A DNA stretch of 64,000 nucleotides from Manganitrophus sp963718695 (GTDB taxonomy: Bacteria; Nitrospirota; Nitrospiria; SBBL01; Manganitrophaceae): contig OY970371.1 of assembly GCA_963718695.1 (NCBI GenBank), positions 2,108,001 to 2,172,000 of the forward strand, written 5' to 3'. Below the pieces are notes generated by a model. That model did not search any database, was not told the origin of the DNA, and saw nothing but the letters and a program-made list of their open reading frames with translations. Positions within the stretch are counted from its first letter, which is position 1. Every line of letters starts with the position of its first letter. Of the stretch, positions 8,932 to 16,545 are shown one piece after another. The position numbers and the translations under genes are program-made.

Positions 8932-8952
8932 CGTTGAGATGCGGAGAGAGGG

Positions 8953-10872
8953 ATGAAAAGAATCGTCGGTTATGGGGCAGCGCTCTTTTTTGGGATCTTT
9001 CTTCTCGCCGGGTGCGACGGGAGAGGAAGCAATAAAGGGCTGGAGATCAACACACTTGTAGCGGAGCCCTCGGCGGTCCGGCCGGGTGAGAGCGCCGTAT
9101 TGACCGTCTCGGTGGACGGCGAAGGAGGCGACTTGACCTACCGGTGGCGGGCGGCGGCGGGGACGCTAAGCGCAAGGGACACCAATCCGGTCACCTGGAC
9201 CGCCCCTTCCACCGTCGGAAGCGTGTCGATCAGCCTGGAGGTATCGAGCGAGGACGGGATGAAGGCGAACGGTTTTGCGACGGTGCTGGTCTCCCTCAGC
9301 CCGACCGGGCCGATCATCACCAGCGTCAATCCCTCGGAAGCAAAGGCCGGGAACGAGGTCCGGATTACCGGCGCCGGGTTCGGGGACGGCGGGGCCGGAA
9401 GCAGCGTAATCGTCGGCGGGGTGGCGGCGAGCAGTATTCTTAGTTGGAGCGACATGGAGGTCCGGGCGCTGGTTCCGGAAGGGGCGTCGTCCGGATCGGT
9501 GAAAGTGGCGATCGGCGGCGTCGAGAGCAGCCCCGGCGCTCTCACGATTTTGTGGTTGAAAGAAAATCCGGAGAATGTTTCCCTCTCCTCTGCCGCCAAC
9601 GACCAGCTGTATCCCCAACCGATCTCCGATGGCGCCGGAGGAGCGATCGTCGCCTGGGCCGATCACCGCAACGGGCCGAACGCCGATGTCTACGCACAAC
9701 GGGTGAATGGAAGCGGCACGGTGCAGTGGACCCCGGACGGCCTTCCGATCTCCACGGTGACTAACAACCAATCGGTTCCTCAATTGGTCTCCGACGGATC
9801 CGGCGGCGCCATTATTACCTGGGAGGATAACCGAACCGGAACGTACGATATCTACGCCCAGCGGGTGAACCGCGACGGGAGCGTGCAGTGGGCGGCGAAC
9901 GGCCTCCCCATTTCCGCCGCAGCCAATGCGCAGCTTGCTCCCCAATTGATCTCGGACGGATCGGGCGGCGCCATCATCGTCTGGCTGGATTTTCGAAATG
10001 GGGCTTCCGATCTTTATGTACAGCGGATCAATGGAGCGGGTGCCGTCCAATGGACGGCCGATGGCGTCCCCCTCTCCACGGCGGCCAATGCCCAGCAATC
10101 TCCACACCTGGTGTCAGACGGCGCCGGCGGCGCCATTATCGTCTGGCAGGACCATCGCAACGTAACGCACTCAGACATCTTTGCCCAGCGGATCAACAGC
10201 GAGGGGCTGGTCCAGTGGACGGTCGACGGGGCGGCAATCTCGACCGCGTCCAACAATCAGCAATTTCCCCAACTCATTTCGGACGGCGCCGGCGGCGCCA
10301 TCGTCGCTTGGCAAGATCTGCGAAGCGGGACGAACAAAGTTTTTGCCCAGCGGGTCAACAGCGGCGGCACTGCACAGTGGGCCCCCGATGGAATAACGAT
10401 CGCGACGACTCCGAACGCCCAATCGACCCCCCAGATCGTTTCCGACGCTGCGGGGGGGGCCATCATCACCTGGCAGGATGGAAGTGATATTGCCGCGCAG
10501 AGGATCAATGGCGGCGGCGCGGCGCAGTGGGCGGCCGAGGGGGTGGCGGTTTCTACCGCAGCCGATGCCCAATCTTTCCCGCGGATCATCCCGGACGGCG
10601 TCGGTGGAGCGATCGTCGCCTGGACCGATCGACGCAATGGCACAGACTACGATGTCTATGCCCAGCGGATCAACAGCGGGGGGACGGTCCAATGGAGCGC
10701 CAACGGGGTTGCCCTATCCACCGCAGCCGATGACCAATCTTCCGGCGCGGCCACCTCCCCGTCCCAGATTATCCCGGATGGATCGGGCGGGGCGATCATT
10801 ACCTGGCAAGATCATCGCAGCGGGGGCGGGGACATCTACGCCCAGGGCATCAGCGCCGGCGGAAGGCAGTAG
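8953..10872 (+). CDS. Repeat-rich lipoprotein: IPT/TIG domain plus eight ~55-residue repeats
   Basis: A 639-residue lipoprotein with lipobox LLAGC near residue 20. Residues ~30-120 look Ig-like. An IPT/TIG-like fold follows (GPIITSVNPSEAKAGNEVRI, then GAGFG) at about 118-200. From about residue 220 there are eight tandem units built around SDGxGGAIIxW and YAQRVNxxGxVQW, spaced 54-55 residues apart, probably the blades of a beta-propeller. The architecture suggests a cell-surface binding protein. GAGAGGG precedes the ATG. It ends 7 bases before the stop of the convergent VOC gene. Ligand unknown. Confidence 0.85.
   Translation: MKRIVGYGAALFFGIFLLAGCDGRGSNKGLEINTLVAEPSAVRPGESAVLTVSVDGEGGDLTYRWRAAAGTLSARDTNPVTWTAPSTVGSVSISLEVSSEDGMKANGFATVLVSLSPTGPIITSVNPSEAKAGNEVRITGAGFGDGGAGSSVIVGGVAASSILSWSDMEVRALVPEGASSGSVKVAIGGVESSPGALTILWLKENPENVSLSSAANDQLYPQPISDGAGGAIVAWADHRNGPNADVYAQRVNGSGTVQWTPDGLPISTVTNNQSVPQLVSDGSGGAIITWEDNRTGTYDIYAQRVNRDGSVQWAANGLPISAAANAQLAPQLISDGSGGAIIVWLDFRNGASDLYVQRINGAGAVQWTADGVPLSTAANAQQSPHLVSDGAGGAIIVWQDHRNVTHSDIFAQRINSEGLVQWTVDGAAISTASNNQQFPQLISDGAGGAIVAWQDLRSGTNKVFAQRVNSGGTAQWAPDGITIATTPNAQSTPQIVSDAAGGAIITWQDGSDIAAQRINGGGAAQWAAEGVAVSTAADAQSFPRIIPDGVGGAIVAWTDRRNGTDYDVYAQRINSGGTVQWSANGVALSTAADDQSSGAATSPSQIIPDGSGGAIITWQDHRSGGGDIYAQGISAGGRQ
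9613..10868 (+). repeat. Eight in-frame ~165-bp coding repeats
   Basis: Eight diverged copies, each encoding a unit that starts PQxISDGxGGAI and ends xQWxxxGxxISTAxNxQ. Unit 6 is shortened around the DGSDIAAQ segment, and the last unit carries an insertion (DDQSSGAATS). The degeneracy argues for an old expansion. Confidence 0.8.
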
Positions 10873-10879
10873 CCGCCGC

Positions 10880-11236
10880 TTAGTTTTTGTGTCGTTTGTG
10901 GATGGTAATGTGGTTTTGGTCCGGGTCTTCGATCACCGACATCCGGCAGACGGGGGTCTCGTAGTTCTCTAAAATAAACTTGGCTTCGTTTCTCTTCAGC
11001 CGGTGCATAAAGGCCTCGAAATCGGCGACTTCAAATCCAATGAGCGCCCCCTTCGCCCCCGGTGTCCGGCCGATGTTCATCGTGGTAATCGCAAAGGTCG
11101 CCTCTCCGAAATCGAATTCGACCCACTGATCTCCGAAGGAGTTCCCCGCCTTGAGGCCGAGCACCTCCTCATAGAACTTTTTGGATCGCGCCATATCGGT
11201 AACCGGGTACATGGTAAAGGCGATCGATGTGATCAT
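10880..11236 (-). CDS. VOC (glyoxalase/bleomycin-resistance/dioxygenase) superfamily protein
   Basis: A 118-residue single-module VOC protein. The opening ITSIAFTMYPVTDMARSKKF followed by YEEVLGL is the typical first beta-alpha unit, and DPDQNHITIH near the end holds the usual ligand-bearing strand. Such small proteins dimerise to form a metal or ligand site. Substrate cannot be predicted. GGAGGGAC lies 9 bases before ATG 11236. It is convergent with the repeat lipoprotein, with 39 bases to the next minus-strand gene upstream. Confidence 0.85.
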   Translation of the reverse strand: MITSIAFTMYPVTDMARSKKFYEEVLGLKAGNSFGDQWVEFDFGEATFAITTMNIGRTPGAKGALIGFEVADFEAFMHRLKRNEAKFILENYETPVCRMSVIEDPDQNHITIHKRHKN

Positions 11237-11274
11237 GCGCTCTGTCCCTCCTTTAAAGTTGAATGACTGAATCC

Positions 11275-11739
11275 CTATCTTAAAACAAAGCCGGTGTCAT
11301 CAAAGCTTTGATCGGTCCACCGCACCTCTCGGGTCATCTCCATCCCTTGATAGACAAATCTCATCTCTGCATGAAGCGGCCGCCGCCATTTTCCCATCTT
11401 CGTGCGTGACCTCAAACCGACGCTGAGGCAGGTCTCTTGTTGCGGCGCGAGATTCCCTTTCCAGACCGTCTCTCCGCCGAGCCGCTCCACCTCCTTCGGC
11501 AATATCAGGGTAATCTCGATACGATCGATTTCGGTTTCGAGGGCATGGAGACAGAATAAAAAACCAAACGGCTCCCCCTGCTCCACTCTTCGCAATGCTC
11601 CGACCCCCTGGAGATCCACCGTCGCATCAAAAGGAAAGCCTTGCGCATGGATCTCTCGATCGATCCAAAGTGCGAAGAGGGATATCGTAAAGAGGACTCC
11701 TGCCGGAAAGGTCTTCCGGTTTTCTCGGGATGATATCAA
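11275..11739 (-). CDS. Hypothetical exported protein
   Basis: The frame is open from 11871, but no ATG or GTG is present. TTG at 11739 gives a 154-residue product that begins with a plausible signal peptide (basic ISSRENRK, then hydrophobic VLFTISLFALW) and has AGAGAAG just upstream; the alternative TTG at 11871 would overlap the HAD gene end by 29 bases. The mature part is beta-rich (IDRIEITLILPKEVERLGGE) and resembles no family I recognise. It follows the HAD phosphatase gene on the same strand. Existence is moderately sure, the start is not. Confidence 0.55.
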   Translation of the reverse strand: MISSRENRKTFPAGVLFTISLFALWIDREIHAQGFPFDATVDLQGVGALRRVEQGEPFGFLFCLHALETEIDRIEITLILPKEVERLGGETVWKGNLAPQQETCLSVGLRSRTKMGKWRRPLHAEMRFVYQGMEMTREVRWTDQSFDDTGFVLR

Positions 11740-11842
11740 CGCTTCTCTCTGATACCGCCCATCTCTATATTTAAGATCGAATATACCGAAAGAAGAGGGC
11801 AAAGATAAACAGAGGCGAGAGATAAACCGGCGATAAAACGGT

Positions 11843-12622
11843 TTACAGCTCGATCGCGCTGACCGATTCAAGAATGCGCGTCGGCCGATAAGGATACCGG
11901 TCGATATCTTCGCGGCGGGTGACGCCGGTCAAGACGAGGATGGTTTCCAGCCCGCTCTCGATCCCGGCGACGATGTCGGTGTCCATCCGGTCTCCCACCA
12001 TGACGGCGTTCTCGGAATGTTCCTGGAGCTGCTGAAGCGCGGTCCGCATCATCAACGGATTCGGTTTCCCGACGAAGTAGGCCTGGTGACCGGTCGCCTT
12101 CTCGATTAATGCGACCAGCGCGCCGGTCGCAGGGACGATTCCGGCCTCGGCCGGCCCGGTCACATCGGGGTTCGTGGCGATAAGCCGCGCTCCGTTATAG
12201 ACTAGCCGGACCGCCTGGGTGATGCGTGGATGATCATAGAAGTCGGTGTCCCCGACCACCACATACTCGGGCTGTAAATCGGTCACCACATACTCCACGT
12301 CGTGAAGCGCTTCCATCAAGCCCGATTCCCCGATGACGAACGCCGTCCCCTTCGGCCGCTGACTGTGGAGAAACCGCGCCGTTGCCAGGGCAGAGGTATA
12401 GATATGATCCGGGCCGACCTGAAGGCCGATCTTCTTCAACCGGTGCGACAGGTCCTTCGGCGTGCGCAGCGAATTGTTGGTAAAGATCAAAAACTTCCGT
12501 CCTTCCGACTTCAACCGCTCGATGAAAACGTCGGCCCCGGGAATCAGGTTCGGGCCCCGAACCAACACCCCGTCCATGTCGATGAGGAAACTCTTCAATC
12601 GTTTGTGCGCCGGCGGGTTCAT
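11843..12622 (-). CDS. HAD-IIA family hydrolase (NagD/phosphoglycolate phosphatase-like)
   Basis: A 259-residue HAD phosphatase. All four HAD motifs are visible: nucleophile Asp in DMDGVLVRG near residue 14, FTNNS (motif II), the Lys in GKPNP (motif III) and GDRMDTDI (motif IV). The large cap between motifs II and III places it in class IIA with NagD and pyridoxal or p-nitrophenyl phosphatases. I chose ATG 12622 because the protein there starts directly before the fold; the frame extends upstream but that part is low in similarity. Likely cytoplasmic dephosphorylation of a small metabolite. Confidence 0.9.
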   Translation of the reverse strand: MNPPAHKRLKSFLIDMDGVLVRGPNLIPGADVFIERLKSEGRKFLIFTNNSLRTPKDLSHRLKKIGLQVGPDHIYTSALATARFLHSQRPKGTAFVIGESGLMEALHDVEYVVTDLQPEYVVVGDTDFYDHPRITQAVRLVYNGARLIATNPDVTGPAEAGIVPATGALVALIEKATGHQAYFVGKPNPLMMRTALQQLQEHSENAVMVGDRMDTDIVAGIESGLETILVLTGVTRREDIDRYPYRPTRILESVSAIEL

Positions 12623-13005
12623 GGAGGTGCTCTCTCGTGTGTAAAGTTGGACGATCTTCCGTTCAGGCTGAATTATATCGAACCGGCGGGAAGGAAAGAA
12701 AGAGAGAAATACGTCGAGGGAGGTGATCGGCCCCTGACACGTCCGGGGTGTCTCCAACAAGCCGTTGACCCATCGGCCCCTCAAAGAAATTGGGATAGCC
12801 CCCTTTGGAATGCACAGAATCAGTAAAACGTGCAAAGCATTTCTCGGGAGCATTGCAAAAAATTTCCGGTTTTAGGATGCCGGTCGCTTTGCTCCTCTTT
12901 ATCAATAGGGATTTCAATCGGCATTCTTCTTGCTATCCCTACCGCTTGACATGAAACATTTCCATTCCTAAACCCTCTAATGCGCTGTTAAGAAGGAGGC
13001 CCCAA
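12623..13005. other. Intergenic, nothing recognised
   Basis: About 380 bases between the divergent HAD and small acidic/basic protein genes. I see no gene, terminator or repeat. It must hold promoters for both, but no clear -35/-10 pair stands out. Confidence 0.4.
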
Positions 13006-13200
13006 ATGAGAGAAGAAGATCTTTATTGTGAAGATACTGATGAGAACCGGCGCTTTAATCGCTACCATCGTTTGGCAAAACATCAAAGTAGTGAGTCAGA
13101 GGGCTATGTGGAACACCGTGAGCGGGACGATGACGATGACAAACCCTCCCGCCGTTCGTCCAATTACTTTGATGCCATCTGGGAAGGAAGAACCAGGTAA
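13006..13200 (+). CDS. Small highly charged hypothetical protein
   Basis: A 64-residue protein after a strong ribosome binding site (AAGGAGG, 6 bases before the ATG). It is rich in Asp, Glu, Arg and Ser (for example HRERDDDDDKPSRRSS), probably disordered, with no signal peptide. No family recognised. The clear translation signal is the main reason to call it. Confidence 0.5.
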   Translation: MREEDLYCEDTDENRRFNRYHRLAKHQSSESEGYVEHRERDDDDDKPSRRSSNYFDAIWEGRTR

Positions 13201-13600
13201 TCGCGATTATCTATTCCGATCCGAGCGCAGGCAGCGGGTGCGGTGTTGAGCCCCGGGCTGATACCGACCGTTGCCTGCGCGGTTTGCACGAGGGCGGCTG
13301 ACAGCGCCGTCTGCCGCTCATCCGTGTCGATCCCGTACCTCCATCCTATCAGACTTCATTCGATTCAGTGGAAGAGAAGACCCTCTCTTTGACACCAACG
13401 AAACGAAACCTTACGACACAACCGGCTTAAGTAGAAGAAGCTAATCAAGGCCGCTTGACAGTTCTCTTTTTTCGACGGACAATGATCAGGGCGTGTATCG
13501 CCTTTCCCGCTCGGGTGAATGTGGGGAATGACACCGCCCGCCCGATTTTCCGATGACAGGGCAATTGAAAATCCATCTTGGACAACGAAAGGAGACATGA
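13201..13600. other. Intergenic, possible minus-strand coding remnant
   Basis: About 400 bases. On the minus strand around 13345-13175 an open frame without a start codon reads like a protein (YGIDTDERQTALSAALVQTA, then QATVGISPGLN), which could be a gene fragment of unknown family. Nothing else is seen. Confidence 0.3.
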
Positions 13601-13993
13601 ATGGTATTTATCAAGCGAAGCGGTTTGGCAGCGGCCTTTATGCTTTTAGCAATCGCGCTTCTGGTCCCGGGGGCCTGGGCCGACGAAAAGAAAACCTTCC
13701 CGGCCCTGCCAGCGCCGGCGGGCTCGCCTGGCGCGGGACACAACGCTGAAGGGATTGAACATTATAATCAGGGACATTGGGATGTGGCGGCGAAACACTT
13801 CCAAGAGGCGGCGAAGGCCGACGACAAGCTCGCCCAAGCCCGTTACAACCTGGCCCTGGCGCTCGATCAAATGGGCAAACACAAAGAGGCCACGGAGCAG
13901 TTCGACCACGCGGCCCATCTCGCCCCGAAGGATCCGGCGATCGCCGAATCTCCGATTCTCAAAGGCCACCTGAAAGGGATGAAAAAACACTAA
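13601..13993 (+). CDS. Exported TPR-repeat protein
   Basis: A 130-residue protein with a cleavable signal peptide (hydrophobic residues 9-24, cleavage near AWADE). The mature part holds about two tetratricopeptide repeats (GIEHYNQGHWDVAAKHFQEA and ARYNLALALDQMGKHKEATE). TPRs are protein-protein docking modules; here in the periplasm. AAAGGAGAC lies just upstream, and an in-phase strong terminator follows at 14041. The partner is unknown. Confidence 0.82.
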   Translation: MVFIKRSGLAAAFMLLAIALLVPGAWADEKKTFPALPAPAGSPGAGHNAEGIEHYNQGHWDVAAKHFQEAAKADDKLAQARYNLALALDQMGKHKEATEQFDHAAHLAPKDPAIAESPILKGHLKGMKKH

Positions 13994-14040
13994 TCATCGA
14001 TCGACATCGGGTTTAAATCTTCCCGGCAATCGTAAAAATA

Positions 14041-14079
14041 AAACGCCCCGACCGGAGCGATCCGATCGGGGCGTTTTTT
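14041..14079 (+). terminator. Strong Rho-independent terminator of the TPR gene
   Basis: AAACGCCCCGA (14041-14051) pairs with TCGGGGCGTTT (14066-14076), then further T. Its stem also works in reverse for the convergent csp gene ending at 14099. Confidence 0.88.
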
Positions 14080-14098
14080 CGTGCGAAGAAATTTCCGT

Positions 14099-14305
14099 TT
14101 AGGAAACGAGTCTCACGTTGGTGGCTTGTGGGCCTTTCTGGCCTTGGGTCACTTCGAATTCGACTTCATTTCCCTCTTCGAGGGATTTGTAGCCGTCTCC
14201 GGCGATGGCGGAAAAATGGACGAACACATCCGCTTCTCCATCATTACGCGTGATAAATCCATAACCCTTGCTGCCATTGAACCACTTCACTTTGCCATTA
14301 ACCAT
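14099..14305 (-). CDS. Cold-shock domain protein (CspA family)
   Basis: A 68-residue OB-fold nucleic-acid chaperone of normal Csp length. RNP1 (KGYGFI) and RNP2 (VFVHF) are intact, and the start GKVKWFNGSKGYGFI is typical. I chose ATG 14305, preceded by AGGGAGAAG; the frame is open further upstream but only as leader. It melts RNA structure and often aids translation or antitermination. A promoter (14444-14473) and a terminator hairpin (14364-14405) lie upstream in its leader, suggesting attenuation. It is divergent from a DEAD-box helicase, the classic partner in RNA remodelling. Confidence 0.95.
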   Translation of the reverse strand: MVNGKVKWFNGSKGYGFITRNDGEADVFVHFSAIAGDGYKSLEEGNEVEFEVTQGQKGPQATNVRLVS

Positions 14306-14363
14306 GTTTGTGCTTCTCCCTGTTATATTTTGTCTTACCAACCCACTGCCATCAACGTGTCCG

Positions 14364-14405
14364 AAAAATAAAAAAGCCGCGATCCCTTGAGAGGGCTGCG
14401 GCTTT
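14364..14405 (-). terminator. Terminator hairpin in the csp leader (possible attenuator)
   Basis: Reading leftward, AAAGCCGC (14405-14398) pairs with GCGGCTTT (14380-14373), followed by a nearly pure T-run to 14364. It sits between the csp promoter and csp itself, with about 60 bases to the start codon. Confidence 0.75.
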
Positions 14406-14443
14406 CGATTACTTTACTGCACCATCCACAATGAGTTGATATC

Positions 14444-14473
14444 ACTATACACCGGTCCGGACACGAATGTCAA
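14444..14473 (-). promoter_or_regulatory. Strong sigma-70-type promoter of csp / leader RNA
   Basis: On the minus strand TTGACA (14473-14468), 18-base spacer, TATAGT (14449-14444). Transcription should begin near 14437, giving a leader of about 130 nt before csp, or a ~75-nt RNA if it stops at the hairpin. Confidence 0.72.
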
Positions 14474-14644
14474 ATAAACTTTTAAGATGACCCTTTCGCT
14501 CAAACTCGGCCGAGATTTAATGGATCTTCCCCGGCCGGATGGGCTAATTCTTTAGGACAATAGAAAAGGATCGGTCCAACGTATTATTCTTAACTAAAGC
14601 AGACATTTGATCTAAATTATTTGATCTAAATTAAAGGAAATAAT

Positions 14645-15964
14645 ATGCCGTTTGAAGGACTTGGATTACATCCACATTTAGTCAAAGCCATCCGGGATCT
14701 CGGATACACCCGGCCGACGCCGATCCAGACCGAGGCGATTCCCGCCGCATTGGGGGGGCAAGATGTGATCGGCGCGGCGCAAACCGGCACCGGGAAAACC
14801 GCCGCCTTTCTCCTGCCCGTTTTGCAGCGGATGATCCTCTCCCCTTCAAAAGGGAAGACCCGCGTTCTGGTTCTGACACCGACCCGGGAGTTGGCCGTGC
14901 AGGTCGCCGACCATCTTCGCGAGTTAGCCAAACAAACTCCGATTCGATCCATCGCCATTTACGGCGGCGTCCCGATGGGGCCGCAGACCAAAGCGCTTCG
15001 CTCCGGCGTTGATGTGGTGATTGCCACCCCCGGGCGTCTGCTCGATCATCTTCGCCGCGGCATTGCCAAGCTCGATCGGTTGGAAGTCTTGATTTTGGAC
15101 GAAGCCGACCGGATGCTCGATATGGGCTTTCTTCCCGATATTCGAACGATCGTCAAGGGCCTTCCCAAAACGAGACAGACGATGCTCTTCTCGGCGACGA
15201 TGCCGAACGAGATCGTAAAGTTGTCGCAAGAAATGATGCGCGATCCGGTCAAGATCAAATTAGGCGGGGCTGAAAAAACGCCGGTCGGCATTCGCCATGC
15301 CGCCTATCCGGTCCCACAGCATCTTAAAACCCAGCTCCTCCTGACCCTGCTCCGAGATGCGGCGATGTCGTCGGTTCTCGTCTTCACCCGGACGAAACAT
15401 GGCGCAGACCGTCTGGCACAGGTGCTGGAGCGGGAGGGATTTAAAACCGGCCGGCTCCACGCCAACCGGACGCAGGCGCAGCGGCTCGCCTCCCTCAACG
15501 CCTTTCGGTTAGGCCAGCTGCAGGTCTTAGTGGCGACCGACATTGCCGCCCGCGGGATCGATGTCGAGAAAATTTCACACGTGATCAACTTTGATCTCCC
15601 CAACACCCCCGAAGCCTACATCCATCGGGTCGGACGAACGGCCCGGGCCGAAGCGGTCGGAGATGCCTTTACCCTTGTATCGCAAGAGGAAGAAAGAACG
15701 CTCCGGGTCATTGAAAAAAACCTCGGACCGGCCCTTCCCAGGGTCCGGATTCCCGACTTCAATTACCGCGCCGTTCCCGGGGCGCGAGGCTCCGCCCCGG
15801 CCGGGGTCGATCACACGAAACGACCGGACCGAGCCAAGCGTTTTGAAAAAAAGGATGGCGAAGAGAAAAAGTGGAAACCGCAGGGCAAACGTCCCTTCTG
15901 GGAACGCCCCTCCCGATTTGGAGACAAAAAACGCGCGATCGGCGGGAAGAGAAAGAAGAGATAA
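14645..15964 (+). CDS. DEAD-box ATP-dependent RNA helicase (RhlE-like)
   Basis: A 439-residue helicase. Motifs in order: Q motif (PTPIQ), Walker A AQTGTGKT, PTRELA, TPGR, DEAD, SAT, then the second RecA domain with VATDIAARGID and HRVGRTAR. The last ~70 residues are a Lys/Arg-rich tail (KKDGEEKKWKPQGKR) that would bind RNA nonspecifically. Architecture is closest to RhlE/CsdA-type helicases in ribosome assembly or cold adaptation. It is divergent from csp, which supports a role in RNA unfolding at low temperature. The start ATG at 14645 follows AAAGGAAAT. Confidence 0.95.
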   Translation: MPFEGLGLHPHLVKAIRDLGYTRPTPIQTEAIPAALGGQDVIGAAQTGTGKTAAFLLPVLQRMILSPSKGKTRVLVLTPTRELAVQVADHLRELAKQTPIRSIAIYGGVPMGPQTKALRSGVDVVIATPGRLLDHLRRGIAKLDRLEVLILDEADRMLDMGFLPDIRTIVKGLPKTRQTMLFSATMPNEIVKLSQEMMRDPVKIKLGGAEKTPVGIRHAAYPVPQHLKTQLLLTLLRDAAMSSVLVFTRTKHGADRLAQVLEREGFKTGRLHANRTQAQRLASLNAFRLGQLQVLVATDIAARGIDVEKISHVINFDLPNTPEAYIHRVGRTARAEAVGDAFTLVSQEEERTLRVIEKNLGPALPRVRIPDFNYRAVPGARGSAPAGVDHTKRPDRAKRFEKKDGEEKKWKPQGKRPFWERPSRFGDKKRAIGGKRKKR

Positions 15965-15971
15965 TAAAAAT

Positions 15972-16024
15972 GTAGGGGCCGATGCTCGAATAAAATCCGG
16001 AAAGGATCACCTCCCCGCCCCGAA
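15972..16024 (-). pseudogene. Fragment of an ABC-transporter ATPase gene
   Basis: This 53-base stretch closely matches 20894-20946 inside the ABC ATPase gene. On the minus strand it reads ILSGFYSSIG against ILSGYDSSIG in the intact gene. It is abruptly joined to helicase-like DNA at 16024. Confidence 0.6.
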
Positions 16025-16056
16025 CAGTTGCAGGTCTTGGTGGCGACCGACATCGC
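16024..16056 (+). pseudogene. Fragment of a DEAD-box helicase gene (motif V)
   Basis: Thirty-three bases almost identical to 15518-15550 in the adjacent helicase, encoding LQVLVATDIA. It lies directly against an ABC ATPase fragment. Confidence 0.6.
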
Positions 16057-16082
16057 CAAAGGAAGGCTAGGTCAAGAAGGTC

Positions 16083-16300
16083 GAACCCCTCCCTTTTTCA
16101 CTTTCAAGCCAATTCTCGCAGGTTTGAGTAGACCATCATCTTGACGATCGCCAGCCTCCCGTCCCTTCTGCTTCGACCTCTTGGGCTCAATGAAAAGATA
16201 AAGATCTTTTCGTGATAAGCACGATCACCCAATCCATTTGACGAAAAACCCCACCTCTTTTTCAACCACCTCCCACCGATCGATTCGAAGGTTTGCCTGG
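16083..16300 (-). pseudogene. Decayed histidine-kinase ATPase domain fragment
   Basis: On the minus strand the peptide contains AYHEKIF and LAIVKMMVYSN, matching AYHEKIFDLF and LAIVKKMIHSN of the kinase at 23241-25319. The DNA aligns to about 23315-23515. Stops, gaps and a lost G-rich motif show it is dead. Confidence 0.72.
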
Positions 16301-16545
16301 TCTCCCATAGATTCGGCCGCATTCGTAATCAGGTGCTGAGCACCCTCCAATGTATCGGGTAGAACCATTACCCGGCCGTACTTTCAGATACGGGGGAAAA
16401 TTGGTATCCTTGCGGAGTTTCATAAGGCAACCGCACAGAGGGGCACTTCCTTAAGTTGATTTTCCTTGATTTCAAGATTTCGAAAGGTTATGATTTGGAC
16501 CATTCTACACATAGTCCGAGCCGGGATAGGAGCGGATTCAAAAAG

